Assembly (NCBI GenBank): GCA_903958915.1
Contig: CAJBVC010000148.1
Location: 1 to 6,401, forward strand
Direction of reading: 5' to 3'
Origin: an uncultured beta proteobacterium
Lineage (GTDB): Bacteria > Pseudomonadota > Gammaproteobacteria > Burkholderiales > Burkholderiaceae_C
DNA: 6,401 nt
Each line of letters starts with the position of its first letter. Position 1 is the first letter of the stretch. Shown here piece after piece: positions 1-6,401 of this stretch. The notes beneath the pieces are model-generated. The model made no database searches and was not told the DNA's origin. It worked only from the letters and a program-made list of their open reading frames with translations. The position numbers were made by a program, and so were the translations under genes.

Positions 1-762
1 CAGCCAGACGACGACCGGATGAACGAACAGTTTGATGGCTGCTACAGGCAGGACTTCCCGCCACGCGGTGACCTGCGTTACATCTGCATGCGCAAGCATC
101 TGGGATCGTGCCAACACCGCACCAATGGTGAATAGTGCCACCGGCGAGGCAGCGTCCGCAAGCAGCCCTACAGTTTGCCCCATCGGCTGAGGCAGTTTCC
201 ATTGCATCGCCGACAGCAGTGCGCCCAACAGAATCGACCATGGCAAGGGGTTCGCGACAACGCCCCGCAGGGCATTGCGAGTCGCCTGGCCGGCCGACTT
301 TCCGGGATCGCCCACAGCCCCGAGACGGGACAATGCAAGGCACAGCGAAGACGTAAACACCATGTCGACCAACACCACCAAAATGGCCGGCCCGGCCGAG
401 CGCGGCCCCATCAACGCCACCAGCAGAGGTACACCCATAAATCCTGTGTTCGGAAACGCTGCCACCAGCGCGCCAAATGCGGCGTCGTTCCAGCCAATGC
501 GTCCACGCCGGGTCACCATCACCGTCAACGTCACGACGGCCGTCGCCGACAGCAGATACACCAGTGCCACCCGTGCATCCAGCAACTGCGCAATGGGCGT
601 TGACGCTCCAAACCGGAACAGCATGCACGGCAGCGCGAAGAACAGCACGAAAGCGTTGAGCCCAGGAATGGCTGACAACGGCAGCAACGAGCCTCGGGCC
701 GACAGAAACCCTAGCAGCACCAGAGCAAAAAAGGGAAACGTAATGGTCAAAACATGTTGCAC
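1..762 (-). CDS. AEC-family (auxin efflux carrier-like) transporter, N-terminal 254 residues, cut by window edge
   Basis: This gene encodes a polytopic inner-membrane permease of the AEC/BART type; family members export or import small organic acids (for example malonate), but the substrate here cannot be predicted. The reading frame stays open from position 762 to position 1, giving 254 residues of a family usually near 300-320. Hydrophobic segments recur throughout, for example around residues 6-20, 35-50, 65-83, 95-118 and 124-145. Family-typical motifs are PNTGFMGVPLL at 104-114, ANPLPWSILLG at 170-180 and ALFTIGAVLA at 209-218. I chose GTG at 762-760 as start: it gives MQHVLTITFPFFALVLLGF, a normal AEC N-terminus, and an in-frame TGA lies two codons upstream. 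No ATG is available there. The Shine-Dalgarno is poor. The gene diverges from the lipoprotein operon. Family assignment is confident; the exact start is less so. Confidence 0.9.
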   Translation of the reverse strand, partial: MQHVLTITFPFFALVLLGFLSARGSLLPLSAIPGLNAFVLFFALPCMLFRFGASTPIAQLLDARVALVYLLSATAVVTLTVMVTRRGRIGWNDAAFGALVAAFPNTGFMGVPLLVALMGPRSAGPAILVVLVDMVFTSSLCLALSRLGAVGDPGKSAGQATRNALRGVVANPLPWSILLGALLSAMQWKLPQPMGQTVGLLADAASPVALFTIGAVLARSQMLAHADVTQVTAWREVLPVAAIKLFVHPVVVWL

Positions 763-855
763 CTGTCAATTGTCGCAGCCCGCGGCTGATGGGGTCGCTG
801 CGGCGGTACCATTGGCTCTGAGCGAACCACAATGGAGTGAAATGGGGAACATGCC
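763..855. promoter_or_regulatory. Divergent intergenic region with a 13-bp odd palindrome
   Basis: This 93-bp gap separates the divergent transporter and lipoprotein genes, so promoters for both should lie here or just inside the genes. Positions 776-788 read CAGCCCGCGGCTG, perfect 5-bp arms around a 3-nt centre. A second, partly overlapping inverted pair is CGCAG at 774-778 with CTGCG at 798-802. Either could be an operator or an RNA hairpin near the transporter start, but GC-rich DNA yields such short palindromes often. I could not find a convincing pair of -35 and -10 boxes on either strand. Confidence 0.25.
844..848 (+). promoter_or_regulatory. Probable Shine-Dalgarno of the lipoprotein gene
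   Basis: GGGGA lies 7 nt before the ATG at 856, a normal spacing. It supports that ATG, which also yields a compact lipoprotein signal peptide. Confidence 0.5.
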
Positions 856-2190
856 ATGCGCTGGATCATTCTGATATTTTTTGCCAACTTGCTTGGGGGC
901 TGTGCCGGCACCAAGTACACCGTAGACGATGGCCGCAAAGTCAACGAGGAGTTGCTTGCCAACATTCGCGCCTACGGTGCCGGGGAAAAAGCCCTCCGGC
1001 CCGCTATCGCCCGTTCCGCCAGCCTGAAGGACCCGGAATGCGACACGCAATGGGAACTGCCGATCTCCGTGGCATCGGCCTACGACCTGGCAGCGGACGA
1101 CCGAGTCGCCTGGGTGCGCGGGCTTGGCGTGGACGAGCGCCTCACGGTGGTCGGCGCTGCGGGCGGCTCGCCACTGCAGTTGGGCGAAAAAATACAGGCC
1201 GTCGGCTCCTACTCCAGCGAAAACTCGGAAAAGATGTTGCTGGAGTTGGCCGACCGGCGCGACGCAGGCGAGCCATTTTCGCTGACGCTGTTTGGGGGGA
1301 AAACGGTGAAGGTCACCCCCTACAAGGTGTGCCGGGGCTACACCCGTCTGGCACCCCCGAATTTGCCTCAAACGCAAGACTACCACTGGTTGCTGAGCAT
1401 GCATCCGCTGCAAGTTGCCCGAGCCGAGATGACCGAGGATGAGGCGCTGTGGGCCGTGCTGTGGACCCAGGGAGTATCTGAGGAAGGTGGGGCCCGCATG
1501 AAGACCTACCACTATGGCACCAAAATCGTGGGGACCTTGTACAACCTGTTCACCATCGCTTCCGGGCTCAAAGGGGCAGCACTCGCGGCTGAAACCGCCA
1601 TGAAGGCGGCCCAAACCGAAGCCGCAAACGCAGCCACGGCGGCCTTCAGGAAGCGACTGGTCGACGATGTAACAGCCATGGCCAGATCCCAGCTGCGGGA
1701 TGCGCTGTCCAATGCGGCGGTCAGACAACTCAAGCAAATTGATGTTGTTGCGGCAATGCAGCAGGCGGCAGCCAATCGAAGTTCGCTGACCGGGGTGGCA
1801 TGGGCCGCCGCCACCATTTTTGACAAGGCCGATGTCTGGGCCTACAACCGGTTGGAAAAACTCAATGGCAATCCGTTGGCGGGTTTTTCTTTGCACCAAA
1901 AACTCATTGAGCGCGGATTAACAGCCAATTCCCTGGTCCTGGACCCGGAGCGCATGACAGTGCTCAACGCGCTGGCCACGCAACGCGGACGCCGGGAAGA
2001 TGTGGTGGCGATCCTGGGTGGCATTCGGCCCGAGGAACTGCAATTTGACTTGGCAGACATGCCGATGGCTTCTGCGCCGCAGGCTTTTTCCTACGATATG
2101 GACGATCTACCCAACACCAGTCAGCCTTATGCCCGCGGACTGATTGACAGCATGTTGCGCATGCCGGTGGCCTCGTCTGCCAATCCCTAG
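856..2190 (+). CDS. Predicted lipoprotein with PDZ-like domain and a possible inactive M48 peptidase-like domain
   Basis: This encodes a 444-residue predicted lipoprotein of unknown function. The N-terminus is a type II signal peptide: MRW, a hydrophobic stretch, then the lipobox L13-G14-G15-C16, so Cys16 should be lipidated and the protein anchored facing the periplasm. Residues about 80-155 read like a PDZ domain: LTVVGAAGGSP (96-106) in place of the ligand-binding loop, then LGEKIQAVG and a closing strand FSLTLFGGKTVKVTP (141-155) followed by Cys159. Known bacterial lipoproteins join PDZ to an M48 zinc peptidase. Here the matching helix is EDEALWAVLWTQGVS (194-208), where the usual HExxH would fall on T204-Q205-G206-V207-S208, and FDKAD (322-326) stands where ExxAD is expected. 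All three metal ligands would be lost, so I infer a non-catalytic relative. Residues 237-320 are Ala-rich and probably helical. Cys62 and Cys159 could form a disulfide. It is the first gene of a likely three-gene operon. The lipoprotein call is strong; the pseudo-peptidase idea is tentative. Confidence 0.82.
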   Translation: MRWIILIFFANLLGGCAGTKYTVDDGRKVNEELLANIRAYGAGEKALRPAIARSASLKDPECDTQWELPISVASAYDLAADDRVAWVRGLGVDERLTVVGAAGGSPLQLGEKIQAVGSYSSENSEKMLLELADRRDAGEPFSLTLFGGKTVKVTPYKVCRGYTRLAPPNLPQTQDYHWLLSMHPLQVARAEMTEDEALWAVLWTQGVSEEGGARMKTYHYGTKIVGTLYNLFTIASGLKGAALAAETAMKAAQTEAANAATAAFRKRLVDDVTAMARSQLRDALSNAAVRQLKQIDVVAAMQQAAANRSSLTGVAWAAATIFDKADVWAYNRLEKLNGNPLAGFSLHQKLIERGLTANSLVLDPERMTVLNALATQRGRREDVVAILGGIRPEELQFDLADMPMASAPQAFSYDMDDLPNTSQPYARGLIDSMLRMPVASSANP

Positions 2191-2192
2191 GA
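2189..2192 (+). promoter_or_regulatory. Shine-Dalgarno of the MORN gene overlapping the upstream stop codon
   Basis: AGGA at 2189-2192 shares its first two bases with the TAG stop of the lipoprotein gene (2188-2190) and lies 11 nt before the ATG at 2204. The spacing is slightly long, but the arrangement suggests translational coupling and supports 2204 over the upstream ATG at 2144. Confidence 0.4.
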
Positions 2193-2203
2193 CACCCGAC
2201 CGC

Positions 2204-4063
2204 ATGCGTCGACTTGCCCCCTTCGCGCTCGCCACAGTGCTGGCGTTCCTTCTGATGATGCCAGGGCGGACGCAGCCGATCTTGCCTGTTCCGCAAACAC
2301 CCCCGCCCCAGGGCATTCCGGCACCTGACACATCTCCCAAACCCGAGCCCGAACTGGGCAACCCCAGCGCCGATCCTGCGCTGGTGCCGCTCGCTCCTGC
2401 GGCACCGCCCGCACCGGCTGTGCCATTGGGCTGCCGCCCCCTGACCGACAAGGCCATGGCGCTGGACCTGAGTGTTGCCACCGCGCAAGCCCAAAAACGC
2501 GATCTGTCGGAGCAGCTCAAATTTCTGGATGAGGCCATTGCCCTGTGGACCAAGGCCGTGGAGCAGTGTGAAGACCGGGCCAAAGAACGCGCCAAACGCA
2601 ATCTCGCCGACGACTTGAAGCAGCAAGAGCGCCTGTCGGAACAGCAGGGTGCGGGACCCAAGTGCGAGTCAGCGCACCGGGATGCTTCTGCGCTGCAGGA
2701 GCTGGCCCGAAAAGCCCTGAGTGAGCGCAGGTTCAGTGAGGCGTCCGTGCTGTTCCGAAAATCGGAAGATGCCTGGGAGAACGCGTCGGAGTTGTGCACA
2801 GGCTCCCAGCAGGACGTTGCGCAGCGTCGGCGCGAGCAGTCCGAAATAGACGGTCACAACGCCGAATTTTGTGCTCCCGCGTTCGAAAAGGCACGCGAGT
2901 ACAGCCAACGCCTGCGCACCACGGCCATGGCGCTGTCACGCGAAGAGAAGCAGGATCTGTCGCTGGTAACCGAGACGCTTTGGCGCGAGGCGCTCCCACT
3001 GTGTAAAGGTGCAGTACAGGACGTCGCACGCACCCAGATTCAGACGCTGGCACGCGAGCGTGGCACGCCGTGGGTCGCATTGCGCCCAGTGGAATCAGCA
3101 CCTAGCGCTGCCACTCCGCCCAAAACTCCGTTGACGAGCAACCTTCAGTCCAGCCTGCCCCTTGCGGCCATGGTCAAGCCGGCCACCACACCTGCGGGTA
3201 CCCGCCAAAGTGAAGCGAATGTGACGCCACGTGGGCCGTCTGAAGCTTCAGGCGCGCGCACTGCAACTGCGGCGGCGCCACAACCTGCTGTCGCCGAGCC
3301 TATTGCATCCCGTGATTCCAGTGCAGCGCCCACGCAACCACCGATTAAAGAGTTCGTTGCTGGCGCAGCACGCTTTGTCGGTCGTTTTGTGCCAGACCCC
3401 CATGGTGGCACGCTCTCGGGCAGTGGCAAGGTCACTTGGGACAACGGCGACACCTATGAGGGAACCGTTGAAGCCGGGAAACGCCATGGGAAAGGCGTCT
3501 TTGCCTGGGCCAATGGCCAGACCTATGAAGGCGATTGGGAACATGACACGCCGGTGGGACTGGCCAAAATCCGGTTCGCCAGCGGCAATCAGTACGAAGG
3601 CCATGTAGCCAACGGATTGCCCCAAGGTGCCGGGCAAATGCGCTATGCCTCGGGAGATACCTACGCCGGTAACTTCGTTGCGGGCGTTCCCCACGGAAAG
3701 GGTATTTACCACTGGAAAAATGGGCAACGATTTGAGGGTGACTGGGTCGAAGAGCGTGCCCAGGGGCAAGGCAAGCTGCGATTTGCCAATGGCAACGTCT
3801 ACGAAGGGCCGGTCGTCAATGGTGTGCCCCAGGGTCAGGGGCGCAGCGTATTTGCAACCGGCGAGACCTATACCGGCCAACACGTCAACGGCTTGCCCGA
3901 TGGCACAGGAACTTTCAATTGGCCCAACGGCGACCAGTATTCCGGCCAGTGGAAGGCCGGCAGAAAGCACGGGCAGGGAGTGTTCACATGGAAGGGTGGG
4001 CAGCGCTGGGAGGGGCTGTACGACAACGATCAGCCGATCGAACCCCCAACGGTCGCCAAATAG
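2204..4063 (+). CDS. Exported MORN-repeat protein with threefold cysteine-paired helical modules
   Basis: This encodes a 619-residue envelope protein of unknown function. Residues 1-20 (MRRLAPFALATVLAFLLMMP) form a signal sequence; there is no clear AxA cleavage site and no lipobox, so it may be cleaved or may stay as an N-terminal anchor. Residues 21-76 are Pro/Ala-rich. Residues 77-290 are charged and helical, with six cysteines in three evenly spaced pairs (77/122, 154/198, 223/267). Residues 291-385 form an Ala/Pro/Thr/Ser-rich, presumably flexible linker. Residues 406-612 are nine MORN repeats of 23 residues, each with a GxG start and an NG-x-x-Y/F-E-G-like core. MORN repeats are short beta-hairpins that stack into an elongated scaffold for protein or lipid contact. 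I prefer ATG 2204: starting at 2144 would overlap the upstream gene by 47 nt and put a Cys/Arg/Pro-rich segment before the signal. The gene follows the lipoprotein gene by 13 nt and precedes the helicase gene by 1 nt. Confidence 0.9.
   Translation: MRRLAPFALATVLAFLLMMPGRTQPILPVPQTPPPQGIPAPDTSPKPEPELGNPSADPALVPLAPAAPPAPAVPLGCRPLTDKAMALDLSVATAQAQKRDLSEQLKFLDEAIALWTKAVEQCEDRAKERAKRNLADDLKQQERLSEQQGAGPKCESAHRDASALQELARKALSERRFSEASVLFRKSEDAWENASELCTGSQQDVAQRRREQSEIDGHNAEFCAPAFEKAREYSQRLRTTAMALSREEKQDLSLVTETLWREALPLCKGAVQDVARTQIQTLARERGTPWVALRPVESAPSAATPPKTPLTSNLQSSLPLAAMVKPATTPAGTRQSEANVTPRGPSEASGARTATAAAPQPAVAEPIASRDSSAAPTQPPIKEFVAGAARFVGRFVPDPHGGTLSGSGKVTWDNGDTYEGTVEAGKRHGKGVFAWANGQTYEGDWEHDTPVGLAKIRFASGNQYEGHVANGLPQGAGQMRYASGDTYAGNFVAGVPHGKGIYHWKNGQRFEGDWVEERAQGQGKLRFANGNVYEGPVVNGVPQGQGRSVFATGETYTGQHVNGLPDGTGTFNWPNGDQYSGQWKAGRKHGQGVFTWKGGQRWEGLYDNDQPIEPPTVAK
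2432..3073 (+). repeat. Three tandem protein modules C-x43/44-C carrying WxxAxxxC
   Basis: Within the MORN protein, three diverged copies begin at residues 77, 154 and 223 (positions 2432, 2663 and 2870). Cysteine pairs are 77/122, 154/198 and 223/267, separated by 45, 44 and 44 positions. The second cysteine of each pair always ends WxxAxxxC: WTKAVEQC (115-122), WENASELC (191-198) and WREALPLC (260-267). The predicted shape is a helical hairpin whose ends are stapled by a disulfide, plausible in the oxidising periplasm. This is seen directly in the translation; the fold and disulfides are inferred. Confidence 0.7.
3419..4039 (+). repeat. Nine 23-residue MORN repeats (69-nt units)
   Basis: Units begin at positions 3419, 3488, 3557, 3626, 3695, 3764, 3833, 3902 and 3971, with no insertion between them; the last is 22 residues. 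Each begins GxG or a variant and carries YEG, FEG, YAG, YTG, YSG or WEG near residue 13. Units 2-3-4 resemble 5-6-7 in register: by eye 11, 15 and 10 identities of 23 per pair, against 7 between units 2 and 3. Units 8 and 9 again have the Trp-rich form of units 2 and 5. The array therefore has a 207-nt higher-order period. Confidence 0.9.
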
Positions 4064-4064
4064 C

Positions 4065-6167
4065 ATGCCCGCGCCACCCCCTGCTGCGGGCATGAACCTC
4101 GCCCAACAGGAAGCTGTTAACTACTTGCACGGCCCGTGCCTGGTACTCGCAGGCGCCGGTTCTGGCAAGACACGCGTAATCACGCACAAAATCGCCCGGC
4201 TCATTCAAAGTGGAATGGACGCACGGCGCATCGCTGCCATCACGTTCACCAACAAGGCGGCAGCGGAGATGCGCGAACGCGCCAAGGGACTGATAGGCAA
4301 AGCCGCCAGGGATGTCGTTATTTGCACCTTCCATGCGCTCGGTGTGCGCATGCTGCGGCAAGACGGCGCGGCTCTGGGACTCAAACCGGCATTTTCAATT
4401 CTGGATACCGATGACGTGACCAGCATCCTGAAAGACGCTGGCGGTACCGTGGACGCGGCAACCGCACGCCAATGGCAATGGACCATCAGCGCCTGGAAGA
4501 GTGCCGGGCTCACCGCGGCACAGGCACTGGCATGCGCCGAGGGCGAGAACGAACGCGTCGCTGCCATGGTGATGGCACGTTACGAAGAGCGGTTGACGGC
4601 CTACCAAAGTGTGGACTTTGATGACCTGATCGGCCTCCCCCTCAAGTTGCTACAAAATCATGAGCACGTCAGGCACAAGTGGCAAGCGCTGATGGGCCAT
4701 ATCCTTGTGGACGAGTATCAGGACACCAACGCCACGCAGTACGAAATGCTCAAGCTCCTGGCCGGCGGCCATGCGCCAGCCAGCGCCCGCTTTACGGCCG
4801 TGGGGGACGACGACCAGTCGATTTATGGCTGGCGTGGTGCAACACTGGACAACCTGAAGAAATTGCCGTTGGACTTTCCGTCACTCAAAGTCATCACACT
4901 GGAGCAAAACTACCGCTCGACATCGGCCATTCTGCGTGCAGCCAACAACGTGATTGGCCCCAATCCCAAGCTCTACCCCAAGAACCTCTGGAGTGACCTT
5001 GGCGAGGGAGAGCCGGTGCGGGTGGTGGACGCCGACAATGAAGAGCATGAGGCCGAGCGCGCAGTGGCTCGCATCCAGAGCTTGCGCGCTGAAGGCACGC
5101 TTGCACAGGCCGGGCAGCAGTACAAAGAGTTTCGGGATTTCGCACTGCTGTACCGCGCCAACCACCAGTCCAAGCCCTTCGAGAAGGCACTGCGCAAGGC
5201 CAATATTCCGTACAAGGTTTCGGGTGGGCAGAGTTTCTTTGACCGCGCCGAAATCCGTGACCTGTGTGCCTGGTTTCGTCTCTGGGCCAACAACGACGAC
5301 GATCCCGCCTTTCTGCGCGCGGTCACCACTCCCAAACGTGGCATCGGGCATCAAACGCTGGGCACATTGGGACATTACGCCAGCCAATACAAGCTCAGTC
5401 TGTTCGAAGCACTCTTTTCACCCTCGCTCGGTGCAGCACTCAGCACCAAAGCCCTGGGCAGTCTGCACGAGTTCGGTCGCTATGTGAATGACCTCGAGTT
5501 TCGTGCCCGCCACACACAGGGCGCGCAATTGGCAAGTAGTTTTTTGTCGGAATGGCTCAAGGAAATCGGCTATGAAAAACACCTCCTTGACAGCGAGGAG
5601 AGTGACAAGATTGCCGCCGCCAAATGGAGCAACGTACTGGAATTTTGCGACTGGATGTCGCAACGTTGCGGAGGTCAGATGGACGATATCGCCGGGACTT
5701 CCGAGCGAGAGGTCAAGAGTCTGCTGGAAGTTTCGCAAACGATCGCCCTGCTGTCGACCATTCAGGAGCGGGAAGCTGACCAGAACGTCGTGACGCTGTC
5801 GACCCTGCACGCCGCCAAGGGGTTGGAGTGGCCCCACGTTGTGCTGGTGGGCGTCACCGAGGGCATGCTGCCATTCAAAATGGACGACGACACCAGTGCC
5901 GACGCCCAATCGGAGCGTCTGCAGGAAGAACGCCGCCTGATGTATGTCGGGATCACCCGTGCCCAACGCAGCCTGGCGGTAAGTTGGACCCGCAGGCGCA
6001 AGAAAGGCCGCGAGATGGTTGCAGCACTACCAAGCCGGTTTATCGCCGAAATGGCACTGGACCAAAATACCGTGAAGGAAGACCCGCGTGCCAAACTGAA
6101 GGCACTGCGCGCCGAGTTTGCACAGCGGGCGAAAGAGTCCGAGCTTTTGGCAGCGCAACGTCGCTGA
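4065..6167 (+). CDS. rep: ATP-dependent DNA helicase Rep (UvrD/PcrA superfamily 1A)
   Basis: This encodes a cytoplasmic 3'-to-5' DNA helicase that uses ATP to unwind duplex DNA and displace proteins ahead of or at stalled replication forks. All superfamily 1A motifs are intact in the 700-residue product: Q motif NLAQQEAV (11-18), Walker A AGAGSGKT (29-36, Lys35), Ia TFTNKAAAEMRER (60-72), II DEYQD (216-220), III GDDDQSIYGWRGA (247-259), IV LEQNYRS (279-285), V TLHAAKGLEWPHV (580-592) and VI MYVGITRAQ (626-634). IPYKVSGGQSFFDRAEI (381-397) and FLRAVTTPKRGIG (416-428) align with E. coli Rep better than with UvrD. Length is slightly above the 673 residues of E. coli Rep. ATG 4065 follows the MORN stop by 1 nt and suits translational coupling, but has no clear Shine-Dalgarno. 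ATG 4092, giving MNLAQQEAV, matches the E. coli N-terminus and is an alternative. The frame stays open upstream into the MORN gene by chance only. Confidence 0.97.
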   Translation: MPAPPPAAGMNLAQQEAVNYLHGPCLVLAGAGSGKTRVITHKIARLIQSGMDARRIAAITFTNKAAAEMRERAKGLIGKAARDVVICTFHALGVRMLRQDGAALGLKPAFSILDTDDVTSILKDAGGTVDAATARQWQWTISAWKSAGLTAAQALACAEGENERVAAMVMARYEERLTAYQSVDFDDLIGLPLKLLQNHEHVRHKWQALMGHILVDEYQDTNATQYEMLKLLAGGHAPASARFTAVGDDDQSIYGWRGATLDNLKKLPLDFPSLKVITLEQNYRSTSAILRAANNVIGPNPKLYPKNLWSDLGEGEPVRVVDADNEEHEAERAVARIQSLRAEGTLAQAGQQYKEFRDFALLYRANHQSKPFEKALRKANIPYKVSGGQSFFDRAEIRDLCAWFRLWANNDDDPAFLRAVTTPKRGIGHQTLGTLGHYASQYKLSLFEALFSPSLGAALSTKALGSLHEFGRYVNDLEFRARHTQGAQLASSFLSEWLKEIGYEKHLLDSEESDKIAAAKWSNVLEFCDWMSQRCGGQMDDIAGTSEREVKSLLEVSQTIALLSTIQEREADQNVVTLSTLHAAKGLEWPHVVLVGVTEGMLPFKMDDDTSADAQSERLQEERRLMYVGITRAQRSLAVSWTRRRKKGREMVAALPSRFIAEMALDQNTVKEDPRAKLKALRAEFAQRAKESELLAAQRR

Positions 6168-6176
6168 ACTGCAGCG

Positions 6177-6401
6177 TCAGCGGGCTCCATCCAGGCCAGA
6201 GCGCACGGTCGGGTCCAAAAACCCACCGCCGCCCCCCGACTCAAAACTGCCAAACTGGGCGTCATGCAGCTCTGCCAATTCCATCATCGCCTCGGCGGCT
6301 TCCTGATTGAAGCCGATCCGTGCTTTACCCATGCCATCACCACCGTTCAGGATCAACTTGTAGATGTAGACACTGCACTCCTTGAAGCCCCACATGGTGC
6401 G
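6177..6401 (-). CDS. Hypothetical protein, C-terminal 74 residues or small complete ORF
   Basis: I do not recognise this product. The minus-strand frame is open from the window edge to a TGA at 6179-6177 and has codon choice like its neighbours. An ATG at 6395-6393 would give 72 residues, MWGFKECSVYIYKLI at the N-terminus, but the six bases beyond it are too few to show a ribosome site, so the gene may begin outside the window. A second ATG inside (MGKARIGFNQEAAEAM) is also possible. The middle is helix-like (QEAAEAMMELAELHDAQ), and the tail has a run of five glycines (SGGGGGF) before FLDPTVRSGLDGAR. It converges on the helicase gene with 9 nt between the stops. There is no signal peptide or membrane segment. 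Being a real gene is supported by codon use and tight packing, not by homology. Confidence 0.5.
   Translation of the reverse strand, partial: RTMWGFKECSVYIYKLILNGGDGMGKARIGFNQEAAEAMMELAELHDAQFGSFESGGGGGFLDPTVRSGLDGAR

Noticed and set aside
764..769. Perfect TTGACA hexamer on the minus strand as a -35 box
   Set aside because: Any matching -10 would lie inside the transporter gene, and nothing close to TATAAT is found 16-18 nt downstream.
813..843. Possible promoter TTGGCT / TGAAAT for the lipoprotein operon
   Set aside because: The spacing is about 19 nt and both hexamers are weak matches, so it was not listed as a promoter.
275..874. A 199-codon plus-strand frame opposite the transporter
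   Set aside because: The minus-strand frame gives a continuous AEC transporter with conserved motifs; the plus-strand product is polar and unrecognisable.
766..1899. A 377-codon open frame on the minus strand opposite the lipoprotein gene
   Set aside because: It is antisense to a gene with a clear lipobox and ribosome site, and its product is rich in Gly, His, Arg and Cys without recognisable motifs, as expected for the shadow of a GC-rich gene.
2144..2203. Upstream ATG adding 20 residues to the MORN protein
   Set aside because: It would overlap the lipoprotein gene and place MTACCACRWPRLP before the signal sequence, whereas ATG 2204 gives a normal positively charged signal start.
3627..4064. 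Upstream extension of the helicase frame by 146 codons into the MORN gene
   Set aside because: The added segment is an alternative-frame reading of the MORN repeats, and Rep proteins begin just before the Q motif.
3248..4093. A 281-codon minus-strand frame opposite the MORN repeats
   Set aside because: It is the complement of the regular repeat codons, which avoid stops on both strands; it shows no motif of its own.
6162..6176. Inverted repeat CGCTG-aactg-CAGCG between the convergent genes as a terminator
   Set aside because: The stem is only 5 bp and neither strand has a following T-run, so it is not a convincing intrinsic terminator.

Overview
This 6.4-kb window looks like chromosomal DNA of a betaproteobacterium, most likely order Burkholderiales and probably family Comamonadaceae. 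The basis is the moderately high GC content, strong G/C preference at third codon positions, and a Rep-type helicase that resembles, from memory, those of Acidovorax/Rhodoferax-like organisms. No database was searched, so the taxonomy is inference. The window is densely coding. I see no RNA genes, insertion sequences, CRISPR arrays or phage genes.

Layout. (1) Positions 762 to 1, minus strand: the N-terminal 254 residues of an AEC-family (auxin efflux carrier-like) membrane transporter, cut by the window edge and best read from a GTG start. (2) Positions 763-855: a 93-bp divergent intergenic region with a 13-bp odd palindrome. (3) Positions 856-2190, plus strand: a 444-residue predicted lipoprotein with a PDZ-like domain, followed by a region that I propose is an M48 metallopeptidase fold stripped of its zinc-binding residues. 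(4) Positions 2204-4063, plus strand: a 619-residue exported or membrane-anchored protein. It has a proline-rich segment, a threefold helical module carrying paired cysteines (C-x43/44-C with an embedded WxxAxxxC motif), an Ala/Pro/Thr-rich linker and nine 23-residue MORN repeats. (5) Positions 4065-6167, plus strand: a complete 700-residue Rep/UvrD-type superfamily 1 DNA helicase. (6) Positions 6401 to 6177, minus strand: the end of a small convergent unknown ORF, probably cut by the window edge.

The three plus-strand genes are separated by 13 nt and 1 nt, and the probable Shine-Dalgarno of the second overlaps the stop codon of the first, so they look like one transcription unit. Two cell-envelope proteins thus sit directly ahead of a housekeeping replication-restart helicase. 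The lipoprotein and MORN protein are the least conventional part of the window and may act together as an envelope scaffold. Their function cannot be read from sequence alone, and the Rep linkage may reflect shared transcription rather than shared function.
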